In this document: positions 17,768-25,872 of the stretch, in pieces | How positions within the stretch are numbered: the first letter of the stretch is position 1 | How the letters are laid out: each line of letters starts with the position of its first letter | Assembly (NCBI RefSeq): GCF_024804185.1 | Contig: NZ_CP101657.1 | Span: 992,001 to 1,056,000, forward strand | Origin: Wolbachia endosymbiont of Aedes albopictus | GTDB lineage: Bacteria > Pseudomonadota > Alphaproteobacteria > Rickettsiales > Anaplasmataceae | Reading direction: 5' to 3' | DNA: 64,000 nucleotides | Notes under the pieces: model-generated | The model's input: only the letters and a program-made list of their open reading frames with translations | The model's database searches: none | Told to the model about the DNA's origin: nothing | Made by a program: the position numbers and the translations under genes

Positions 17768-20711
17768 AAAAATTACTATATTATTTTCCGTAGTTTTATT
17801 GTTCATATTGTGCTTCTTTATTTTTTTTAAGCCTTTAGAAATCAATATTAATTATATTAATTTTTATGTTAAACATAAAATATCAAAAATATTTGTTGGC
17901 TCAAGCGTTAATATGGAGAATACCTCAGTTGTTTGGCAGAAAGATGGCAAGGATCCGTACTTAGTCATTACAGATTTGGCAATAGCAAACCCTAATTTTA
18001 CTATAAAAGTTCCTGAGCTTTTTGTACATTTTAAGTTAAGTTCCTTATTTAAAGCCAGCACAAATCTCTCTCAGGTTTCAGCTGATAATGTGCATGTATG
18101 TATCAATCAGAAAGAAGCTGACTTTAAAGCAGTAAATTTTAATCTGCAAAACTCAGTAAAAACAATAAGGGAATTTTTTTTTGACTTAAATGCGGATTCA
18201 AAAATTGAATTTACTAACATCGCTATTGATAAAAGCACAGAAGATGAATTTTTTATTGATAAATTATATATAGGGAAGGGGGAAGATTTTAATGTTTTAG
18301 ATATTCATGTGAATACAAAAGATGGAAAGGGATTGTTGGACGATTTATCAATTACGGTAAAAAATCGCAACAATTTGTTAAATGTGTACGGGACATTTTA
18401 TGATCTAAAATTGGGACTATTGAGCGAGTTTTCTACATTAGTTAAAAGCTACAATTTGGACAAAAATATAGGATTCAAAGGAAGCTTCTCAGTGAAAATT
18501 AATAAAAAGGATGAAATTGTAGATGGAAATATATACGTATTGAATACAGAAAATTATTTGAACAAAAATTTGGCCTTAACTAATGTAAATATAAATTTAA
18601 CATATAGTGATGGAATTATTAGTGTAAAAAACTTCCATTTTAAGTTAAATGATACGTATCTCTCTTTAATAGGCAAGATGAACTTTAGTACAAGTCATGC
18701 TTTGCTTAGAATTAATATTAGCAAGTTTGCTGCAAAGGATTTATGTACTTATGTACCAGATGGTGTAGTGAATAGTAAATTTAAAAGCTGGTATTGTGAT
18801 AATATTAATGGGGATGTTTCAAATACCATTGTAAGTTTCAATGGCAAAATTAACAATTTGGTTAATGACGATCTGTCAGACATTGTAATTGTTGCTGATA
18901 TAGAAAATGGTAGCGTAAAATTTGATGAAGATTTTGAGCAAGTAAAGGAACTAAAGGGTGATTTGATTATCAAGAATAACGATCTTGAGATTACTGTAAA
19001 TAGCGCTAAGTTTCAAAATTTCACTATTAATGGTGGTGATATTGAAATGAAATCTCTCAATAAGGAAAATTCAGTTCTAACCATTAATGGCCAAGCTGTA
19101 AGTGATGCGTATGGTTTATATGAGCCTATAAGATTTAAGCTGGATGATGTGGTGAAGATTGAAAGGGATAAAGTAAGTGGAATGGCAAAATCTATATTTA
19201 ATTTTCGCATTTTTAATCTAAATGCTGATGACAAAAAAGTAGACTTCTCAGCAAATTTTCATTCTGAAATTGACAATTTGGCCGTCTATAATGCAAGTCT
19301 TGGTAAATATGACATTAAGCTTAGTTTTGGCAGTGACTTTATAGATTTAAATGGTAGTGGTATGGTGAATAACACACAGCTATTATTTGACCTGAAAAGT
19401 AGCAATAGGAATGAAAGTTTTGCCTGGAATTTGACCGGAGATTTACCCGCTCAAATACTTGATTTTGATGAAAATATAGGTGGCTATGTCAATACAAATA
19501 TAGAATCGGTGATAAATCAAGATAAGACGGGATATGTTAATGGTAATATGGATTTATTAGAGCTTGAATCACGTTCAAGTTATTTTGGGTGGAAAAATCG
19601 TTTTGAAGATCACAATAAAGTTTTGTTCTCTGTAAAATTAAAAGGTGCCGATGAATTGTTAATAGACAGATTAGATGTTATAGGAGATGACCTAGATATA
19701 AAATTCAGCGGAAGAGTAGGAAATGGAAATTTATATTTAAATTCTAGTAATTTTAAATTGCCTGATAATGATTTTAGTATAGAAATTGAATCAGATAAAG
19801 AAAAAAATGCCATAACTATTTATGGTGAGAAAATCAATTTGAGTGATATTTTAGGCTTGCTTGGCAAAAACAATAATGGATTAAACAAAGATATAGAAAT
19901 TAGTATGAATGTTGACAATGTAATTATGAAAGAAGGCGTCGTTATCAAAAATGCTAAGCTGAATGTAACCTGTACTAAAGGTAATTGCAATGGAAGTCAA
20001 TTTACAGGACAGTTTCTAGAAGATAGCAGCAACATACTAGCGGAACACAGTGGAATAGGGCTCGAAATATATGCGGATAATGCAGGTATACTTTCGCGTT
20101 CCTTAGGCATTAGTAAATCAGTCAAAAATGGTAAACTTTCTCTTTATCTATCTCCTCAAAGAGAAAATGAAGAACATTATGGCATGTTATCTATTAGTAA
20201 TTTTTATATCAAAGATGCTCCACTACTCACTACTTTATTATCGATGTCTTCGCTTCCTGGTATTGTGAATGCTATAAAGGATGAAGGTGTATACTTTTAT
20301 AAATGTAATGTACCTTTCTCATACAAAGATGGCTCTGTCGAAATTGAAGAATCTTGGCTTGAAGGGGCGGAATTAGGCATTAGCACTAGCGGTAAGCTCG
20401 ACATTAGAAATTATAAATTCCAAGTTAAAGGACAGGTAATACCAGCATATTCAATTAATAAATCTTTGTTAAAAATTCCTATAATTGGGAAATTTCTTAC
20501 TGGCGGGAAAAGTAGGGGAATCGTTTCAATAGACTATAAAGCAAGTGGTGATGACAAAAACAATAACGTATCTGTTGATCTTATCTCTTCGCTAACTCCA
20601 AACCTATTAAAGAGGTTATTGGGAGTGTTTGATCGCATTATGACAAAAACCAACGAAGCTGTCATCGGTGGCTTAAAAGGTGGTGTGAAAAAGAAATTTG
20701 GTTCGACATGA
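17760..20711 (+). CDS. Large AsmA/YhdP-like envelope protein
   Basis: 983 aa with one N-terminal membrane anchor (about residues 4-25), followed by a long beta-rich region and a C-terminal AsmA-2-like part. That part has the segment MLSISNFYIKDAPLLTTLLS and a GIVSIDYKASGD stretch. This is the YhdP/TamB/AsmA architecture of bridge proteins proposed to carry phospholipids from inner to outer membrane. The ATG overlaps rnhA by 8 nt, which suggests coupling. The family level is reasonably secure; which member it equals is inferred. It is highly AT-rich but intact. Confidence 0.75.
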   Translation: MLKKITILFSVVLLFILCFFIFFKPLEININYINFYVKHKISKIFVGSSVNMENTSVVWQKDGKDPYLVITDLAIANPNFTIKVPELFVHFKLSSLFKASTNLSQVSADNVHVCINQKEADFKAVNFNLQNSVKTIREFFFDLNADSKIEFTNIAIDKSTEDEFFIDKLYIGKGEDFNVLDIHVNTKDGKGLLDDLSITVKNRNNLLNVYGTFYDLKLGLLSEFSTLVKSYNLDKNIGFKGSFSVKINKKDEIVDGNIYVLNTENYLNKNLALTNVNINLTYSDGIISVKNFHFKLNDTYLSLIGKMNFSTSHALLRINISKFAAKDLCTYVPDGVVNSKFKSWYCDNINGDVSNTIVSFNGKINNLVNDDLSDIVIVADIENGSVKFDEDFEQVKELKGDLIIKNNDLEITVNSAKFQNFTINGGDIEMKSLNKENSVLTINGQAVSDAYGLYEPIRFKLDDVVKIERDKVSGMAKSIFNFRIFNLNADDKKVDFSANFHSEIDNLAVYNASLGKYDIKLSFGSDFIDLNGSGMVNNTQLLFDLKSSNRNESFAWNLTGDLPAQILDFDENIGGYVNTNIESVINQDKTGYVNGNMDLLELESRSSYFGWKNRFEDHNKVLFSVKLKGADELLIDRLDVIGDDLDIKFSGRVGNGNLYLNSSNFKLPDNDFSIEIESDKEKNAITIYGEKINLSDILGLLGKNNNGLNKDIEISMNVDNVIMKEGVVIKNAKLNVTCTKGNCNGSQFTGQFLEDSSNILAEHSGIGLEIYADNAGILSRSLGISKSVKNGKLSLYLSPQRENEEHYGMLSISNFYIKDAPLLTTLLSMSSLPGIVNAIKDEGVYFYKCNVPFSYKDGSVEIEESWLEGAELGISTSGKLDIRNYKFQVKGQVIPAYSINKSLLKIPIIGKFLTGGKSRGIVSIDYKASGDDKNNNVSVDLISSLTPNLLKRLLGVFDRIMTKTNEAVIGGLKGGVKKKFGST

Positions 20712-20875
20712 CCAAAAGGGAAGTTGTTTAACAAAATTATGGACAAAAATGCAAGAATTTCAGAATGATCCACCTAATTTTTTATCTAATTATTTAAGTA
20801 ATACCACTTCCTTTAACCTCTCTATATTTGATGAACAACTAAAAAGGGTAGGGGAGTGGTTGTAAATTAGCTATA

Positions 20876-22111
20876 TTACATTAGCCCATCAGATGAGTTG
20901 TAATGGTTATAATTGTCTGATAAGTGATCTCTAACATCGTGACCTAACTCATTGGCATCAGGCTTGACATCGTGATCTAACTCATTAGCATCGAGCTTAA
21001 ACAAAGAAAGATTGTCATCAGATTTTTCCTCTTTAGACCCAAATAGCCATGAAAAGAGTAACGAGATAGAATCAATAATGGATTTAATTGCTGAAAAAAT
21101 ATTGGATAAGAAATTACTGGGTTGCTGAGTATCCTCTTCGGCTGATTCTGGTTCAGGCTCTTTTCCTGCTGTGTCATCCACATCTTCTTCAGGTTTACTT
21201 CTGCTTATGAGTGTCTTATCTAACCATTTTGATATATTCTTGTCTGGATTACGAAAAAGCATTTGACTTGTCTCCTTATTTTTATCAACGTAAATCACTA
21301 AAGTTGTATTCTCACTCCCCAATCCATCACATTCACTAACGAGCGATTCATGAGAGTTCTTAATGTCTTTGATAAATTGAAGTTTTTCTTCTTCTGCTGA
21401 AAGGTAACCTCTGTGTTCCGCTCTATAAGTGGTGCCTTTGTATTTAAATATAAATATCCATCCACGATCTTCATATTCATCTACACCCATCTGCTTGCAA
21501 ATAGCTTTATAATTTTTTTCTTCTACCTCAAGTCCAATTGCATTTGCCATCAGCTGATCATTTACAAAGTCCAATTTTCTTACTTTTGCTTCGGAAAGCT
21601 TAAATTGAAACACATGACCGAATTCATGGGCTAAAGTGTTGTCCGTATGAACACTTTTATAGAGTAATACGCTTTCTCCGTTCGTCATCCCACCAGAAAT
21701 ATTGAACGAAGATTGACTCCGTGAAAACCCAGGAACCAAAGTGCCATAGCTCCTATAATCATCTCTATTATTAAAAATATAGGTATGCACAGTAACTTGA
21801 ATATTACTAGCAATACAAAACTTTGCTTTATATGCTTCATAAGCATTTTTAATATCGAGCTTCATTTGCTCCTGCTCTTGTTGCGATACATTGTCATAAT
21901 GTATTACGCAATTCAACTTTCCGTGTTCAAAATTAAATTGATTAGGCAGCACATCTTGTAATCTTACGTATTTTGTATTCTCACCAAAGTTTTTTGATTG
22001 TGCAGTTTTATATAAATTATTATAGTATGTAATAGAGTTTCCGTCAGGCAACTTAGGTATCTGTGCGATCGTTCTTCTATAGTTATCGTAGAGAAATATC
22101 AGAATTACCAA
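20876..22111 (-). CDS. Collagenase-like (gluzincin) metalloprotease with C-terminal hydrophobic tail, probably frameshifted at its 5' end
   Basis: The zinc motif HEFGH lies at residues 162-166 within NTLAHEFGHVFQF. A glutamate-rich helix follows, and YKGTTYRAEHRGYLS lies downstream. The layout resembles the catalytic region of M9-type collagenases, but I see no collagen-binding domain. The tail is acidic (about 312-335), with a hydrophobic segment (about 336-365) and two copies of an 11-residue repeat built on DANEL-HDV. This frame has only a TTG start without a ribosome site; an overlapping frame starting at 22214 supplies a proper start. Function in the host cell is unknown. Confidence 0.55.
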   Translation of the reverse strand: MVILIFLYDNYRRTIAQIPKLPDGNSITYYNNLYKTAQSKNFGENTKYVRLQDVLPNQFNFEHGKLNCVIHYDNVSQQEQEQMKLDIKNAYEAYKAKFCIASNIQVTVHTYIFNNRDDYRSYGTLVPGFSRSQSSFNISGGMTNGESVLLYKSVHTDNTLAHEFGHVFQFKLSEAKVRKLDFVNDQLMANAIGLEVEEKNYKAICKQMGVDEYEDRGWIFIFKYKGTTYRAEHRGYLSAEEEKLQFIKDIKNSHESLVSECDGLGSENTTLVIYVDKNKETSQMLFRNPDKNISKWLDKTLISRSKPEEDVDDTAGKEPEPESAEEDTQQPSNFLSNIFSAIKSIIDSISLLFSWLFGSKEEKSDDNLSLFKLDANELDHDVKPDANELGHDVRDHLSDNYNHYNSSDGLM

Positions 22112-22214
22112 TCCTAAAATCCGTTATAGATTGCCCGCAAGTGCCATCATTTGCACAATCGTGATGATTTGGGTCAGTCTTCTCATAAAACCATGCGTTG
22201 GTGTATTTTCCCAT
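22083..22214 (-). pseudogene. 5' part of the collagenase-like gene in another frame
   Basis: The ATG at 22214 is preceded by GAGGT at good spacing (GGTAGTGAGGTATCAAAATG). It opens 43 codons encoding MGKYTNAWFYEKTDPNHHD, two cysteines (20 and 26) and SDISLR before a stop at 22083. The downstream protease frame is open through the same region, so one indel near 22083-22111 would join them into one protein. It is either a disabled gene, a sequencing error, or, less likely, a programmed shift. Confidence 0.6.
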
Positions 22215-22564
22215 TTTGATACCTCACTACCAAACCTTACTTATATTATTATCTTGGTAGAAGTTATAATAATTCGTTAACTTGTAAAGCGCCAATTGTG
22301 AGGCTAATGAACTTTATTTGTTTGAAACTTTGCTGAAATAGCTCTTTTTATACTATGTTTTATATAGCTAAACTGACTTAGATTTACCGACAATTTGAAA
22401 AACGACAAATTCGTCATTCCGCTACTAGTTAGCGGAATCTATGCCGAGATACCGCGAATGAATCGCGGTATGACGTAGGAAAACCTTGCTTCTTATATTA
22501 TGTGATTTTATTTTCCATAATATATATTATGTAATTTTCTTAGAATGACAGCTATAATGGCTTT
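22215..22564. other. Intergenic stretch with one type-1 palindrome
   Basis: Gene-free region between the metalloprotease and tatC. It holds the repeat at 22365-22475 described separately. Nothing else recognisable is seen; the remainder is plain AT-rich DNA. Confidence 0.5.
22365..22475. repeat. Type-1 palindromic element with conserved flank
   Basis: The core is two stem-loops: GTCATTCCGCTAC/GTTAGCGGAATC, and ACCGCGAATGAATCGCGGT ending in GACG. It is joined to a flank starting TAGCTAAACTGACTTAGATT. The same core plus flank recurs in the opposite orientation at 34766-34864, so the flank belongs to the element. Confidence 0.8.
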
Positions 22565-23332
22565 TTATTTATCAGAATCCTTTGCCTTCTTCTCAATATA
22601 CCTACATATTAGAATGGACAATTCATATAAAATCAGCATTGGTATTGCAAGCCCTACTTGGCTTAACACATCAGGTGGAGTTAAGATTGCAGCGATAATA
22701 AAAATTACTACTATCGCGATTCTGCGTTTATTTGACAAACTTTGTGTAGTGAGTAACCCTACTCTCACCATCAATGTGAGTATGACTGGAATTTGAAATG
22801 CAGTGCCAAATGCAAACATAAATTGGAGAACGAGGTCTAAATATTCGCTAACTGATGGCATAAACTCTATCGGTATATCGAAGGATTTACCACTGTGTTC
22901 GAAGTTGATAAAAAACTTCCAGGCTAAAGGAAATATATAGTAATAAACTACAGTAGCTCCCGTTACAAATAAAACCGGTGTTGCAATTAAGTATGGCAAC
23001 AACACTGCCCTTTCACTTTTATATAACCCAGGTGCTAAGAACATATAGAATTGCCATGCAAACACAGGAAAAGAGAGCAAAAGTGCACTCATTACAGCAA
23101 CTCTAAGATACACAAAAAATGCCTCTGTTAAGTCTGTGTAAATTAAAGAGAAACCTTCGCTATCTTTTGTTGCTTCTATTAAAGGTGCAAGTAAAAAACG
23201 GTATATATTTTCCTTAAAGTAATAACAAAAACCAAAAGCAACGCAAAAAAATAGAAAGCAAAAGATAACTCTTTTTCTGAGTTCCGCAAAGTGCTCAAAA
23301 AATGAAGCATATTTGTTTGGGTTTCCATTCAT
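22565..23332 (-). CDS. tatC: Sec-independent protein translocase TatC
   Basis: Core receptor of the twin-arginine translocase in the inner membrane, with six predicted helices. Diagnostic parts are the N-terminal FFEHFAELRKRVIFC, the loop glutamate region near PSVSEYLDLVLQF, and FQIPVILTLMVRVG. Length is 255 aa. It overlaps the upstream gap gene by 4 nt, so it is translated from the same transcript. Confidence 0.95.
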   Translation of the reverse strand: MNGNPNKYASFFEHFAELRKRVIFCFLFFCVAFGFCYYFKENIYRFLLAPLIEATKDSEGFSLIYTDLTEAFFVYLRVAVMSALLLSFPVFAWQFYMFLAPGLYKSERAVLLPYLIATPVLFVTGATVVYYYIFPLAWKFFINFEHSGKSFDIPIEFMPSVSEYLDLVLQFMFAFGTAFQIPVILTLMVRVGLLTTQSLSNKRRIAIVVIFIIAAILTPPDVLSQVGLAIPMLILYELSILICRYIEKKAKDSDK

Positions 23333-24438
23333 ACTTTACTATGACTCAATAATGCTATGTCTAACATTCTCAGCGAAAAAGCCCACTCATTGTCATACCA
23401 CGCTGCAACTCTACAGATGTCGCCTGTAACATATGTACCAGCTAAATCCACAACTGCGCTATAAGGGTTATGCACAAAGTCTATTGAAACTAAAGGTTCC
23501 GTGCATATAGAAAGTACATTTGACATTGGATAACCCTCTGTCATCCTAGTACCCTCTGATGTCATCCGAGTAGCTGACACTGGGATCCAGAAATTAGATT
23601 CCAGCGTCACGCGCTGGAATGACGTAGAGGAGAGAGCTGCATCCTTAAACATTTCATTTATTTCTTTAACAGTCACTTTCTTATCAGTCGTAAATTTAAA
23701 ATCAACCATAGAAACATTGCTAACCGGAACTCTGACGGCAGTGCCATCTAGCTTTCCCTTTAATTCAGGAATTATAGAACCAATTGTTTTTGCTGCCCCA
23801 GTTGTAGTTGGCACCATAGATAATCCGCAAGCCCTTGCTCTGCGCAAATCTTTATGATTACCATCAAGAATATTTTGATCATTCGTATAGGCGTGTATAG
23901 TAGTCATAAAGCCACTTTTTATACCTAGATTAGAGTGTAGGACTTTCACAATTGGAGCCAGGCAATTTGTAGTGCAAGAACCTGCTGATATTACTTTATG
24001 CTCTTTTTTGAGCATATCATTATTCACACCATAAACTATAGTTACATCAGCATCTGGAACTGGAGCAGAGACAATCACTTTCTCTGCATTGTGCCTTATT
24101 GCTTCTTCACGCTTGTTAAATGCACCAGTACATTCAAGTATTACATCAACATTCCAAGGAATATTTTCAGGGCTCCGTTCTCTATATAAAGAAAATTTTC
24201 TGCCATTTATAGATAGCCAATTTTGAGACTCATTAAAGTCAATATCACCACTGAATTTGCCATGAACAGAATCATATTTAATCAAATGTGCATGCTGCTT
24301 TGCACTGAGCGATCCATTCACAGCTACAACTTCTATTTGTTTGCTATATTCTTCTATTTCGAAAATAGCACGCAATACGCCTCTGCCTATTCTACCCAGA
24401 CCATTAATTCCTACACGAATCGTCATCTCTTCATTCAA
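23329..24438 (-). CDS. gap: Glyceraldehyde-3-phosphate dehydrogenase with palindrome-encoded insertion
   Basis: NAD-dependent glycolytic or gluconeogenic enzyme. The Rossmann motif GINGLGRIGRG lies near the N-terminus, the catalytic Cys is in SAGSCTTNCLAP, and WYDNEW is near the end. Length is 369 aa, about 30-35 more than the usual 335. The excess is a segment around residues 270-302 (FQRVTLESNFWIPVSATRMT and following) encoded by a type-2 palindromic repeat at 23561-23623 and its flank. The reading frame is kept. The start may instead be the ATG 12 nt downstream (MTIRVGING). Confidence 0.94.
   Translation of the reverse strand: MNEEMTIRVGINGLGRIGRGVLRAIFEIEEYSKQIEVVAVNGSLSAKQHAHLIKYDSVHGKFSGDIDFNESQNWLSINGRKFSLYRERSPENIPWNVDVILECTGAFNKREEAIRHNAEKVIVSAPVPDADVTIVYGVNNDMLKKEHKVISAGSCTTNCLAPIVKVLHSNLGIKSGFMTTIHAYTNDQNILDGNHKDLRRARACGLSMVPTTTGAAKTIGSIIPELKGKLDGTAVRVPVSNVSMVDFKFTTDKKVTVKEINEMFKDAALSSTSFQRVTLESNFWIPVSATRMTSEGTRMTEGYPMSNVLSICTEPLVSIDFVHNPYSAVVDLAGTYVTGDICRVAAWYDNEWAFSLRMLDIALLSHSKV
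23561..23623. repeat. Type-2 palindromic element inside gap
   Basis: It begins GTCATCCGAGTAGCTGACAC and ends TCACGCGCTGGAATGAC. The inner arms (ACTGGGATCCAG / ATTCCAGCGT) match the type-2 repeats at 50304-50480, 52909-53213 and 56157-56395. It is 63 nt, a multiple of three, and translated without a stop within gap. Confidence 0.85.
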
Positions 24439-24528
24439 AAAATTTAATTATAGAGGATATCGCTTGATATTTCATTCTATTCTTTTGCTTTTCTATCGAT
24501 ATGAACATTATAGCAAGGAGACAGGGCT

Positions 24529-24841
24529 AAAAAACTTACTTGACAAACTCCGCCAGCCCCCTTATTGTAGTATTAAGGGTATTTATGACTCAAAACTTGT
24601 TTTTGACCTGCAGGCTCAATGATAAAATTCAGTAAAAAACTCAGAGTATTTATTGGCGGATTACATAAAATTATAGCGGCTGCATGTCTTTTTTATTTTT
24701 TCTACGTTCAGCCAAATCGCGCTTATTTTAAGCGTTAGCACATTATTACAGCGCCACTTACAGTAATATAGGGTCAAAACTCGCACCACGGGGCTTCTTT
24801 TGCCTTTTTTTTCGTTTGGTAAATTTCTTAATATTTGTAGC
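24529..24841 (+). repeat. About 320-bp dispersed element, copy A
   Basis: One of four copies (A here; B 41181-41501, inverted; C 49953-50332; D 56356-56737, inverted). Each contains a TTGACA box (24540-24545 here), a small ORF, the hairpin CGCTTATTTTAAGCG, and a T-rich end near GGGGCTTCTTTTGCC. No terminal inverted repeats or transposase are visible. Confidence 0.85.
24619..24738 (+). CDS. 39-aa conserved micro-ORF of the dispersed element (copy A)
   Basis: It encodes MIKFSKKLRVFIGGLHKIIA, a hydrophobic aromatic stretch (about residues 19-30), and a basic end QPNRAYFKR. The same product is open in copies C and D with one or two substitutions and truncated in copy B. A near-consensus promoter lies about 50 nt upstream. 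Whether it is translated is unproven; it may instead mark a conserved RNA. Confidence 0.4.
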   Translation: MIKFSKKLRVFIGGLHKIIAAACLFYFFYVQPNRAYFKR

Positions 24842-24851
24842 TAAACGACAA

Positions 24852-25021
24852 CCGTCGTTCCGCTATGTATTAGCGGATGAGATACCGCGGCGGTATGACG
24901 GTTCGCGTTGGCATGACGGTTAAGCAATTCGTCATCCCTCTACTTGTTAGCGGATGAGATACCGCGAATGAATCGCGGAATGACGGTCTGCGGCGGAATG
25001 ACGGTTCGTGGCGGTATGACG
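24852..25021. repeat. Cluster of type-1 palindromes
   Basis: Several partial copies of the type-1 core. GCGGATGAGATACCGCG and AATCGCGGAATGACGGTC alternate with GTATGACGGTTCG units. They are joined directly to the end of repeat copy A, as also happens beside copy B at about 41170. Confidence 0.75.
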
Positions 25022-25175
25022 TAGAATTTTATAACCCAGTGTCCAATCTGGATTCCAGTTATTAGCGTTTTTAGTAACTAAGAAAAGTGCTTCCCCTTTT
25101 TAGAGAACTGCATATAATAGATTTGACATTGCAGTGCATTATGCAAACAAAATTCCCAATATTACAGGAGGCTTT

Positions 25176-25709
25176 ATGAATAAGAAATTTCTCTATTCAC
25201 CATTGTCAATAAAAAGCATAGGAGAAAACGGTGTATTTTCTGGTTATGCTAGCGTTTTTAATATAGTTGATAAACAAAATGACCTGATCTTACCCGGAGC
25301 ATTTAAGGAAAATTTAAACAGAAATAAAATAAAACTCCTTTGGCAGCACAATCCTGGTGAACCTATAGGTAATATTATAGATATTTGCGAAAATGATGTT
25401 GGCCTGTATATAACTGCACACTTACTTTTGGGCATCCAAAAAGCAAAGGAAGCGTACTTAATGCTCAAAACTGGAGTAATCAATGGACTTTCCATCGGCT
25501 ATATACCTATAGAGTATGATGTTGATCATAAAAGCGGAGCTAGAGTGTTAAAACAAGTAGAATTATGGGAAGTCAGTTTGGTCACTTTTCCTGCAAACTT
25601 AGCTGCTCAGGTAATCAATGTGAAAAATCAGAACAATGAACAGGAAATGTTAGCAAGAGCGATAGAAAAAGCAAATGCTGTACTTGCAGACATGTACATT
25701 TCTGCTTAA
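25176..25709 (+). CDS. HK97-family phage/GTA prohead protease
   Basis: Maturation protease that cleaves scaffold and capsid protein in HK97-type heads. The N-terminus has GYASVFNIVDKQNDLILPGAF, the catalytic His is 58 (WQHNPGEP) and Ser 106 (NGLSIGY). Length is 177 aa. The ATG at 25176 is preceded by AGGAGG, so the in-frame ATG at 25134 is rejected. No capsid or portal gene lies nearby; related g6/g8/g9-type genes are at 52-54 kb. It is probably a conserved relic of a GTA-like cluster rather than of an active prophage. Confidence 0.9.
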   Translation: MNKKFLYSPLSIKSIGENGVFSGYASVFNIVDKQNDLILPGAFKENLNRNKIKLLWQHNPGEPIGNIIDICENDVGLYITAHLLLGIQKAKEAYLMLKTGVINGLSIGYIPIEYDVDHKSGARVLKQVELWEVSLVTFPANLAAQVINVKNQNNEQEMLARAIEKANAVLADMYISA

Positions 25710-25872
25710 AGTGTATTAGGCGGGCAAAGACTTTACCATAATTTGACACCTGCGTTAGCATTTGTTTAACATTTATACTAATATATATAACTTTATTACT
25801 GTTAAAATTTTCTGTAAATTAAAGTTAAAAAATAAGGTAACTTTATGCTAAATATTAATAATAAGGTTAATT

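Larger units (their letters stand above)
24439..25175. other. Repeat-filled intergenic region between gap and the prohead protease gene
   Basis: The region contains repeat-element copy A (24529-24841), immediately followed by type-1 palindromes (24852-25021), then about 150 nt of AT-rich DNA leading to the prohead protease. No other gene is supported. Confidence 0.6.
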
